Assembly (NCBI GenBank): GCA_024397995.1
Contig: CP073746.1
Span: forward strand, 1,302,001-1,366,000
Source of the DNA: a bacterium SCSIO 12827
Lineage (GTDB): Bacteria; Pseudomonadota; Alphaproteobacteria; Rhodospirillales; Casp-alpha2
Direction of reading: 5' to 3'
Length of the DNA stretch: 64,000 bases
In this document: one piece after another, positions 55,673-62,988 of the stretch
Layout: each line of letters opens with the position of its first letter
Position numbering within the stretch: the first letter of the stretch is position 1
Notes under the pieces: model-generated
What the model was told of the DNA's origin: nothing
The model's database searches: none
What the model saw: the letters and a program-made list of their open reading frames with translations, nothing else
Translations under genes and position numbers: made by a program

Positions 55673-56215
55673 ATGACCACTGAGAACCCGACCGCGCGCT
55701 TCCACGAACAGTTGGGCGGCGATGCCTTGCTGTCGGTTTTGTCGGAGGCCCAGGACACGGTGCGCAGTTACGACAACAAGGCCCAGATCATGGGCGTGGG
55801 CTACATCCTGGCCTTGCAGGTGGTGTTGCGCAGCGGCGCGCAGATTCCGGTGCCCATTGATCAGGCGGGGCTTTACGTGTTCGCGGGCTGGGCCATTCTG
55901 GTGCTGCCGATCATCATGTTCGCGTTGGTGCTCTATCCGTCGCACGCCAACAAGGTGTCGCGGAAGCGCGATTTCGGGGCCTGCGTGGGGGCGATGTATT
56001 TCGATCCGTGCCGCAGCCCCGATGTGGACGCCTATGTGCGCACCGTGGCCGGCGCCGACTGGGTGCGCGAGACGGCCTGCGAGATCATCAAGGTGTCGGA
56101 CATCCGCGACAAGAAACGCACGCGCTTCCTGCGGGCCCTCTATTGGACCGGCGGGTCGTTCGTCATGCTGTTCCTGGCGCAGATGGCGCGGGCCTCGGGC
56201 CTGCTTGCCGAATAG
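55673..56215 (+). CDS. Pycsar effector-like (DUF5706) membrane protein
   Basis: A 180-residue protein that fits the Pycsar membrane effector family in layout: a helix with TVRSYDNKAQIMGVGY (the DxKA element) at about residue 30, a first membrane segment around 38-55, a second at about 65-88 ending LYPSHANK, then MYFDPCRSPDVDAYVRTVAG and EIIKVSDIRDKKRTRFL before a last hydrophobic helix. Known PycTM effectors disrupt the membrane on binding cyclic pyrimidine nucleotides. No cyclase gene is nearby, so function may differ. ATG 55673 has AGGGG upstream. Confidence 0.62.
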   Translation: MTTENPTARFHEQLGGDALLSVLSEAQDTVRSYDNKAQIMGVGYILALQVVLRSGAQIPVPIDQAGLYVFAGWAILVLPIIMFALVLYPSHANKVSRKRDFGACVGAMYFDPCRSPDVDAYVRTVAGADWVRETACEIIKVSDIRDKKRTRFLRALYWTGGSFVMLFLAQMARASGLLAE

Positions 56216-56226
56216 GCCGAAGCCGC

Positions 56227-56547
56227 TTAAGCCGACGACGACAGCTTCAACCCGACGATGCCCGCCGCGATCAGGCCGATGCAGGCAAGGCGCACCGCCG
56301 TTGCCGGTTCGTTGAACAGGAAGATGCCGAAGGCGGCGGCCCCCAGGGTGCCGATCCCGGTCCACACCGCATAGGCGGTGCCGAGCGGCAGGTCACGCAC
56401 GGCCAGGCCCAGCAGGAGCATGCTGGCGATCAGCGCCGCCGCCGTGGCGATGCTGGGCAGGGGGCGGGTGAAGCCGTCGGTGTATTTCAGGCCGATGACC
56501 CAGGCGATTTCGAACAGACCCGCGACAAACAGGTAGATCCAGGACAT
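56227..56547 (-). CDS. sugE: SugE/Gdx-type SMR exporter
   Basis: A 106-residue small multidrug-resistance family protein with four helices. [22 protein letters not shown] carries the essential Glu in helix 1, and [16 protein letters not shown] the helix-3 signature. The [11 protein letters not shown] segment points to the Gdx (guanidinium exporter) subtype over EmrE. ATG 56547 is chosen. I saw no guanidine riboswitch upstream. Confidence 0.9.
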   Translation of the reverse strand: MSWIYLFVAGLFEIAWVIGLKYTDGFTRPLPSIATAAALIASMLLLGLAVRDLPLGTAYAVWTGIGTLGAAAFGIFLFNEPATAVRLACIGLIAAGIVGLKLSSSA

Positions 56548-56682
56548 GGGCGCGCTCTCATGATGGGTTTGGGTGGTGGTTGGACATGACGATCCGGGCG
56601 TGCCAGCCTGTTCCCGATGATCTGGGGCGGCCGCCCGGATGGGCATTCATGAATGCGGGATGCGGCGCCGTCAACCGGCGCG

Positions 56683-57066
56683 TTAATCGTGCGCGGGAAA
56701 GGTTGTGCTCAGGGTGTCCAGATAATGTTCGAGCTTCTTGCGGAAGGTGTCGTGCAGGGTGACCAGCTGCGTGCGGGAATCGTTTTCCTTCTGCCGCTTG
56801 TCGATCACGTTGTCGGTGGCCAATTGGGCGATCAGCTTCAGGGTCGTCGATTTGGACGCGGCCACGGACACGCAGATGTCCGAGACGTTGAGGTTCTGTC
56901 CGGCGTATTGGGCCTCCGCAATGAGGAAAAGAACGTCCCAGGTCAAATTCTGGGTGCCTGCATTTCGGTACAGGGCATTCTGGGCCGCGCGGGATTTTTG
57001 CACCCAACGGACCTTTTTTAGGTATTTCGTATACTCCGCTCTTGCTTGAGTTCGAGCGTTCACCAT
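56683..57066 (-). CDS. MarR-like winged-helix protein
   Basis: A 127-residue regulator. The core is NLTWDVLFLIAEAQYAGQNLNVSDICVSVAASKSTTLKLIAQLATDNVIDKRQKENDSRTQLVTL, with recognition helix SVAASKSTTLKLIAQL and a wing ending DSRTQLVTL. It is similar in plan to the regulator at 49488. A purine-rich site (GGGGGAGGGGG) lies before ATG 57066. No target is obvious; the flanking region at 57127-57426 might contain its operator. Confidence 0.72.
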   Translation of the reverse strand: MVNARTQARAEYTKYLKKVRWVQKSRAAQNALYRNAGTQNLTWDVLFLIAEAQYAGQNLNVSDICVSVAASKSTTLKLIAQLATDNVIDKRQKENDSRTQLVTLHDTFRKKLEHYLDTLSTTFPAHD

Positions 57067-57426
57067 GCTGGCCCCCTCCCCCGAAGGTTTTGCTTTTAAT
57101 GCGCTGGATTCCTTACGGAACACCACTCGTATATTCTTTTACAATCGTAAGCGTGAGCAAAAAAAGGTCTAGAAATTAGAGGGAATTCCCGTTTCACGAT
57201 AGTAAGCGCGGATTATTCCTTCGCGAAAATTTCACAATGTGCCCGCATGGCAGCCTTTTACGGCGTATTTGTCCAGAGACTTGCGCCTGATAATCATACG
57301 CGGCATCCTAACGGCAATTCTCGCCCGCCGGAACAACCGGCGGCGTGCTTTTGAGGGGGTGCGGTTGGTACGTGGCGCTGTCTGCAGGAGACGGCGCCCA
57401 GATCAGCACTTGGGGACCTAACCAAC
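57067..57426. other. 360-bp intergenic region with hairpin and weak dyads
   Basis: No gene seen. A 7-bp stem (57325-57331 with 57337-57343, loop AACAA) is followed by a GTGCTTTT run and could end a minor transcript. GTAAGCG appears twice in the first 140 bp, and TTACAATCGTAA is an imperfect dyad there. These may serve the adjacent regulator. Confidence 0.4.
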
Positions 57427-59373
57427 ATGCAAACGAACCTTGCGGGGAAGACCTATGAGGTCCAGACCGAATCCGACGGCAAGTGGACCTTTTTCGCTTC
57501 CCATAATGTAAAATCGCAGGCCATCCAGCAGGCGCAGGCCCTCTTGGACTCCCACAAATATTCGGGCGTCAAGGTGATCGCCGAAAGCGACCGCAAGGGC
57601 GACGAGATCATCTTCAACGAACGGGCCGAGGTCACGGACAAGGGCCTGACCGTCGTGCCCATCGATTCCTCGCCGGTCTGCGAGACGCTGTCCGATTGCT
57701 ATCAGTTGGAGGCCCGCCGCACGATCGGGCGCCTGCTGCGTCAATACCTGGACGACGTCGGCATGACGGCCATGGAATTGGCCTTCGATTTCGGCCGCCT
57801 GAAGATGCTGGAACGCGACGACAAGCTCTATATCGGTGCCCTGTCGCGCCTGGCCAGTTTGCAGGTCGACAAGGACGCCGGTGAAAAGCCCGTCGACCGC
57901 CAGAACAAGCTGGAACGTCTGTACAACCAGCTTGTGGCCAACGCGCAAAAGATGATGAAGCGCGAGGACCTGAACGAGGCCCTTCAGGCGGGCGGTCTGC
58001 AGGCCCTGATCGACAAGGTCAATGCCGAGGCCCCGGCCGATGAGCGCCATATGCTGATCCTGGCCGGCCTCGCGGTCCATTTGGGCGAGCAGGGCGATTG
58101 GAGCGGCAAGATCGAATCCCTGGTCACGCTGTTGGGCGGGCAAGCGGGCGTCGTCGTTCAGGCTTATGTCGATGAGGCCTTGGCGGAAATCCTCGACGGC
58201 ACCGCCGCCATCACGGAACTGCTGGGCGGCGTCGCCGACGCGGCATCCGCCCACCGCATGCTGGTTCAGCTGTGCCAGGGACGGCTGCCGGAAGTGAAAA
58301 ATCCGCTCAGCTGCATCAACGAGCTGAACAAGACCATGGCGGCTTACGAACTGGAGAACGCGCGTGACGCGATCCTCGGCCGGGTCGCCCGCGGCATCGG
58401 CGGGGTCAAGCCGATGACCCGTGAGGGCAAGGAAGGCGAGCGCACGGCCCTGGTCACCCTGATCCGCAATCTTGAAGGTTATGCCGGGTTGCTCGGTGGC
58501 CCGCAGATGGCCGAGGCCCTGACCCTGCGCGCCAAGATGGCCCTGGGCCGCGAGGACGGCGATCTCAGCGCCGAGGAAGCCGTCGCCAGCATCCTTGCCT
58601 ATCTGCCGTCCCTGCCGTCGCGGGCGGGTTTCGTGCTCGACCTGTCGGCCACGGACACGGGCGCCAAGCAGCAAGCCGCCGTGGTCCGCAACCTGGCCCA
58701 GGCCATGCGCGGGTTGACCGGCGTCGACGCCCTGACCGGCGGCGGCCAGGATGCGAAGATGGCCAAGCGCGTGGCCGATGTGCTGAAGGAAAAGATCGCC
58801 GCGGCGGGCTTGCCGAATGAATTGAAACGGACGGCGGCCGCGACCCTGGACAAGGCCCTGGCCAACGGGGCCGCGGCGGGGGGCGCGCCGAACGGCGCGG
58901 CACCGCAGGAAAAGCGCTGGGACGAAGGGGCTCAGAAACCGGCACAACCGGCACCGGCCGCTGCTCCCAAACCCGCCCCGGCGCCGGCACCTGCGGCGGC
59001 GCCGGCCAACGGTGGCGGCAAGGGGCCGGAGCAACGCAAGCTGGTCAAGGGCCAGATATTGTTCGAGGAAGGCGATGCCGGGACTGAGGCGTTCCTGATT
59101 TCCACGGGCGCGATTGAGATTTATCGGCGCGGCGCCATCGAGCAGAGTCTGGCCACGCTCGGCGCGGGCGAACTTCTGGGGGAACTGTCGCTGATCGACG
59201 ATCAGCCGCGCGCCGCCTCGGCCCGCGCCGCCGAGGATTCGGTGCTGATCGTGCTGTCCAAGGAATCCCTCAAGGCCCGCCTGCAGCGCCTGGAGCAGAC
59301 CGACAAGGTCCTGCACCGTCTGATGGGTGTGCTGGTCAACCGCCTGCGCGGGATGGCCCGCTCGGCGGAATAG
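57427..59373 (+). CDS. Large protein with C-terminal cyclic-nucleotide-binding domain
   Basis: The 648 residues consist of a basic N-terminal domain (about 1-90, NLAGKTYEVQTESDGKW, FFASHNVKSQAIQQAQALL), a long helical region to about 480, a Pro/Ala-rich linker at about 495-535, and a cNMP-binding domain from about 538: KLVKGQILFEEGDAGTEAFLISTGAIEIYR and the phosphate-binding cassette LLGELSLIDDQPRAASARA with Glu and Arg. It lacks a DNA-binding domain, so it is not a CRP-type regulator. The N-terminal domain is unfamiliar. Confidence 0.8.
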   Translation: MQTNLAGKTYEVQTESDGKWTFFASHNVKSQAIQQAQALLDSHKYSGVKVIAESDRKGDEIIFNERAEVTDKGLTVVPIDSSPVCETLSDCYQLEARRTIGRLLRQYLDDVGMTAMELAFDFGRLKMLERDDKLYIGALSRLASLQVDKDAGEKPVDRQNKLERLYNQLVANAQKMMKREDLNEALQAGGLQALIDKVNAEAPADERHMLILAGLAVHLGEQGDWSGKIESLVTLLGGQAGVVVQAYVDEALAEILDGTAAITELLGGVADAASAHRMLVQLCQGRLPEVKNPLSCINELNKTMAAYELENARDAILGRVARGIGGVKPMTREGKEGERTALVTLIRNLEGYAGLLGGPQMAEALTLRAKMALGREDGDLSAEEAVASILAYLPSLPSRAGFVLDLSATDTGAKQQAAVVRNLAQAMRGLTGVDALTGGGQDAKMAKRVADVLKEKIAAAGLPNELKRTAAATLDKALANGAAAGGAPNGAAPQEKRWDEGAQKPAQPAPAAAPKPAPAPAPAAAPANGGGKGPEQRKLVKGQILFEEGDAGTEAFLISTGAIEIYRRGAIEQSLATLGAGELLGELSLIDDQPRAASARAAEDSVLIVLSKESLKARLQRLEQTDKVLHRLMGVLVNRLRGMARSAE

Positions 59374-59382
59374 GCGGTCGGC

Positions 59383-60684
59383 CTAACCCCAGGGAAAGGC
59401 CGAACGGGGCGGCAGGGCGGCGGAGCCGATGGCGTCGGCGACCCGTAGGCCTTCGTTCCACTTCACCATGCGTTCGGACCGCGTGAACGACCCCACCTTC
59501 AATTGCTTCGCCCCCCAGCCGACGGCCAGATGGACGATGGTCACGTCCTCGGTCTCGCCCGACCGGGCGGACACGATGGCGCCGATCCCGGCATCCCGGG
59601 CGGCGTCGAAGGCAGCCTTGGTTTCCGTCACCGTGCCGGCCTGGTTCGGCTTGATCAGGGCGCAGTTGAGGGCGCCGTCACGGGCCGCCGCCTGGACCCG
59701 GCCCGCGTTGGTCACCAGGAAGTCGTCACCGACGATCTGCAATGACTTGGGGGCGGCCTTCGCGAAGGCGAGGAAGCCTTCCGCGTCGTCTTCGCTCATG
59801 GGGTCCTCGACGGACACGATGGGATAGCGGCCGACCCAGCCCAGCAGCATCTCGGCCAATTCCTCGCGCGACATGTCGCGGTCCTCGCGGGCCAGGCGGT
59901 AACGCCCGCCCTTGCCGAATTCCGAGGCTGCGATGTCGAGCGAGATGGCGACCTGCTCCCCCGGTTTCAGCCCGGCCTTCTCGATGGCCTGGACCAGGGT
60001 TTCGGCGGCGTCCTCGTTGGCGTCGAACGCGGGCCAGAAGCCGCCTTCGTCGGCGACGCCCTGCAGCACGCCGCGTTCGGCCATGATCTTGCCGGCGGCG
60101 ATATAGACCTCGGCGGTCCAGGCCAGGGCCTGTTCATAGTCGTCGGCGCCGGTGGCGATGACCATGAAGTCCTGCACGTCGATGCGCCGCCCGGCATGGG
60201 CGCCGCCGCCGAAGATCTGAATTTCCGGCAGGGGCAGCAGCGGCAGGCCCGGTGTGCCGCCCTGATCCCAAAGGTACTTCCACAAGGGCTGCCCGGCTTG
60301 CGCGGCGGCGGCATGCAGCACCGCCATGGATACGGCGATGGTCGCGTTGCCGCCCAGGTTGGCCTTGTTGGGCGTGCCGTCCAGCGCGATCAACGCTTGG
60401 TCCACGGCCGCCTGATCGCCGGCATCCATGCCGGTCAGCGTCTTGGCAATGGCGCCGTTGGTCTGCTTCAGGGCATCCGTCACGTCCCAGCCGCCGAACC
60501 GGGGGCCGCCGTCGCGCAGGTCGATGGCTTCATTGCTGCCGCGCGACGCCCCCGCGGGCGCGATGGCCCGGCCGAGCGCGCCGCCGGCCAGGGTCACGTC
60601 GGCTTCGACGGTCGGCCGCCCCCGGGAATCCCAAACGCGGCGGGCCTTGACGGCGGTGATGGTGGTGGCGGAGGAGGCCGTCAT
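59383..60684 (-). CDS. Enolase homologue with altered active site
   Basis: A 433-residue enolase-family protein. Many elements are kept: ARRVWDSRGRPTVEADV, GGNATIAVSMAVLHAAA, GVADEGGFWP, SLDIAASEF, VSVEDPMSEDDAEGF, IVGDDFLVTN, LIKPNQAGTVTETKAA and QLKVGSFTRSERMVKWNEGLR. But where E. coli enolase has QEF the sequence reads QDF (the catalytic Glu167 equivalent is Asp), and SHRSGETED reads SARSGETED (the active-site His369 is Ala). It starts ATGA-overlapped with the kinase gene. I infer a changed substrate, not glycolytic 2-phosphoglycerate. Confidence 0.82.
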   Translation of the reverse strand: MTASSATTITAVKARRVWDSRGRPTVEADVTLAGGALGRAIAPAGASRGSNEAIDLRDGGPRFGGWDVTDALKQTNGAIAKTLTGMDAGDQAAVDQALIALDGTPNKANLGGNATIAVSMAVLHAAAAQAGQPLWKYLWDQGGTPGLPLLPLPEIQIFGGGAHAGRRIDVQDFMVIATGADDYEQALAWTAEVYIAAGKIMAERGVLQGVADEGGFWPAFDANEDAAETLVQAIEKAGLKPGEQVAISLDIAASEFGKGGRYRLAREDRDMSREELAEMLLGWVGRYPIVSVEDPMSEDDAEGFLAFAKAAPKSLQIVGDDFLVTNAGRVQAAARDGALNCALIKPNQAGTVTETKAAFDAARDAGIGAIVSARSGETEDVTIVHLAVGWGAKQLKVGSFTRSERMVKWNEGLRVADAIGSAALPPRSAFPWG

Positions 60685-61673
60685 TGGCGGAGTTCCCTTT
60701 CCCAGGCGTGGCGGACGTCCGCCAGAATTGGCGGCGGTGTGGTGATCAATGGTCGGGCCGTGCGCCGCACGCGGTCGCGCTCAGCTTCGGCGGTGATGTA
60801 TTCGACGGGAGACTTACCGTCCACGCGGGCCAGGAACAAGGCTGGAAGCAGGGCGGCGGCCCGGGCCTCGATCGCGGGCTCGGCGGCGTATCCGGCGGCC
60901 AGCGCGTCGAAGCAGGCGAGGAACCCGTCCGTCGCGGCGGGCGTCCACAGGCATTTCAAAAGCAGATGGTTGAGGCAGAAGGCCAGGTCGAAGGCCGGAT
61001 CGCCGTACCAGGCGCATTCGGCATCCAGGAACACCGGCTCGGCCCCGTCGACCAGGATGTTCTTGGGGCTGACGTCGCCATGTACCAAGGCCTCGCGGTG
61101 TGACGCCGTGGTCTTGGCCAGGGCCTCCATCCGGGGGGCGAGGTCCGCATGGGCGCCGCCCGTGGCGATCAGATAGGGCTCCAGGCGAATGGAATAGAAG
61201 GTTTCGTCCGTCCTGAACCGCTGGGCCACGCCGTCGTCGCCCGCCGTCCCGGCGTGAACTCGTTTCAGGCATTCCCCGACCCTGCGCGCGAAGGCGGGGT
61301 CCGCCCGTCCGGCGTGCAGTTCGTCTTTCCAGATCGGGTGAGCCTCTGGCTCCAGATAGGCCATGGCGAACACGCCCTGGTCCGCGTCATGGGCCAGCAC
61401 GCGGGGGGCGATGCCGGGCTGCAGACCGTTGGCGGTTTCCATCCAGGCGACTTCGAAGGCGTTGCGCTCGACCGGCGCGAACCAGTCGGCCTTGACCTTC
61501 AGCTTGGCCAGGGCGCGTTTGACGCAGACCGGCCCGCGCGCCAGGTCCGCGCGCCAGATGTCCGATGACACGCCGCCGGCCAGCGCCGTATAGGCGGGGG
61601 TTTCATCCGGGGCGGCGAGGCCGCTTTGACGCAGGAAAGCCGTCAGGAAGTCATCCGCATTGGTGGTATTCAT
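60681..61673 (-). CDS. APH-family small-molecule phosphotransferase
   Basis: A 330-residue kinase of the aminoglycoside phosphotransferase/choline kinase fold. N-terminal lobe: LAGGVSSDIWRADLARGPVCVKRAL (Lys in VCVKR). Catalytic loop EALVHGDVSPKNILVDG with Asp and Asn, and metal-binding FLDAECAWYGDPAFDLAF. ATG 61673 lies 4 nt after the cheB stop, and its stop overlaps the enolase-like start as ATGA. It is therefore tightly coupled to both neighbours. Substrate unknown; methylthioribose kinase and homoserine kinase are structural relatives. Confidence 0.85.
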   Translation of the reverse strand: MNTTNADDFLTAFLRQSGLAAPDETPAYTALAGGVSSDIWRADLARGPVCVKRALAKLKVKADWFAPVERNAFEVAWMETANGLQPGIAPRVLAHDADQGVFAMAYLEPEAHPIWKDELHAGRADPAFARRVGECLKRVHAGTAGDDGVAQRFRTDETFYSIRLEPYLIATGGAHADLAPRMEALAKTTASHREALVHGDVSPKNILVDGAEPVFLDAECAWYGDPAFDLAFCLNHLLLKCLWTPAATDGFLACFDALAAGYAAEPAIEARAAALLPALFLARVDGKSPVEYITAEAERDRVRRTARPLITTPPPILADVRHAWERELRQ

Positions 61674-61677
61674 GGTG

Positions 61678-62793
61678 TTATTTCCCTGCGGCAGCTTGGG
61701 CGATGAATTTGAACAGATCGCCCAAGGGCAGGATTGCGTGGCAGTCCCCGGCGGCCGCCACCGCCCCCGGCATGCCCCAGACGATGCTGCTGTCCTTGTC
61801 CTGCACGGCGACGGTGCCGCCGCCGTCGGCGACGGTCTTGGCCCCCACCTTGCCATCCGATCCCATACCGGTCAGCACGACGAACAGGATGTTTTCCGCG
61901 CCATAGGCCTCGATCAGCCCGCGCATCATGGGCTCGGCCGAGGGTTTGCAGAAATTTTCCTCAGGCCCGTCGTCGATCTTGATTTGCACCCTGCCGGCGT
62001 TTCGTGTCGGGACCATGTGGAATCCGCCGGGCGCAATATAGACCTGTCCGTTCTTGATCGGATCACCGTCTTTGCCTTCGGCGCAGGGCCATCCCGTGCG
62101 CCGGGTGATGTGTTCGGCGAGCGCGGTCGTGAACCCGGGGGGCATGTGTTGGGTCACGAAGATCGGCTGGGTAACGTTACGGGGCAGGTCCTTAAACAGG
62201 GCAAAAAGGGCCTGCGGGCCGCCGGTCGAGCTGGCGATGGCGATGGCTTTCGGGACATGGGGACGACGTTGGCGAACCTCCCCGGAGGGTTGGTGTTCGA
62301 AGCGATGGGCGGCCGGCGGCGGGGCGATCACGCGGGTGCCCTTGTCGCGGCGTGCCCGGCCCAGGCCCAGGGACAACTCGGCGATCTGGCGGGTGAATTC
62401 GGGCTCGGCAATATGCGGCGTGTGGCGGGACGGTGCCTGGATGAATTCGGCGGCGCCGGCGACCAGGCCGGCCATGGCGTTCTTCACGTTGGCGAAGGTC
62501 AGGGTCGCGACCAGCACGACCTGGGCGTCGGGGTCGACCTTCAGCAGACGCGACAAATCGGTCGCCAACTTGACCTTGGCGTCGCCGATGTCGATGAAGA
62601 TCACGTCGATGGCCTGGCGGCGCAGATGGCTCACGGCATCGATGCCGTCCGTCGCCTCGGCGGCAACATCGACTCCGTCCAGGTCGCGCAGCACCGTCTT
62701 GACGGGCTCCGCGACAACGTCCGATGTGCCGACGACCATGGCCTGGATCGCACCGGAAGGGGTGCCTGAAGTGCTGGTGATGCTGTCCGCCAT
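61678..62793 (-). CDS. CheB-type protein-glutamate methylesterase with degenerate receiver
   Basis: The 371-residue product (ATG 62793; ATG 62829 also possible) ends in a full CheB catalytic domain: Ser in IASSTGGPQALF, His in VTQHMPPGFTTAL, Asp in LTGMGSDGK. The N-terminal receiver-like domain retains the phospho-acceptor Asp (VIFIDIGDAK) but has VVGTSD where a DD acid pair is expected and FIQAPS instead of the usual FVxKPS lysine. So it cannot be switched in the standard way. No other che genes are near; its operon partners are a kinase and an enolase homologue. Confidence 0.82.
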   Translation of the reverse strand: MADSITSTSGTPSGAIQAMVVGTSDVVAEPVKTVLRDLDGVDVAAEATDGIDAVSHLRRQAIDVIFIDIGDAKVKLATDLSRLLKVDPDAQVVLVATLTFANVKNAMAGLVAGAAEFIQAPSRHTPHIAEPEFTRQIAELSLGLGRARRDKGTRVIAPPPAAHRFEHQPSGEVRQRRPHVPKAIAIASSTGGPQALFALFKDLPRNVTQPIFVTQHMPPGFTTALAEHITRRTGWPCAEGKDGDPIKNGQVYIAPGGFHMVPTRNAGRVQIKIDDGPEENFCKPSAEPMMRGLIEAYGAENILFVVLTGMGSDGKVGAKTVADGGGTVAVQDKDSSIVWGMPGAVAAAGDCHAILPLGDLFKFIAQAAAGK

Positions 62794-62988
62794 TGCGGCT
62801 ATGCTCGTTTCCTCGTTTTGTCCGACCATAGTCGCTGGACTTGGGCGAGACAATGGCGTGCGGCGGCCAAACGGTGCCTCCCCTGCGGGTGGTGATTGAC
62901 CGGAGCCGGGCAACGGGCGTATACCCGCCATGGGCCAGGTCCCCCCAACGGGATCGGACCCTTCTGGAAGCGAAGGGAGTAAAATTCG

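Noticed and set aside
56548-56682. A guanidine riboswitch upstream of sugE
   Set aside because: None of the ykkC-type or ACGR-hairpin motifs could be seen in this short interval.
57418-59316. A 632-residue antisense frame over the cNMP-binding gene
   Set aside because: The plus strand carries a cNMP-binding domain with intact motifs; the antisense product is low-complexity Gln/Gly/Arg sequence typical of shadows.
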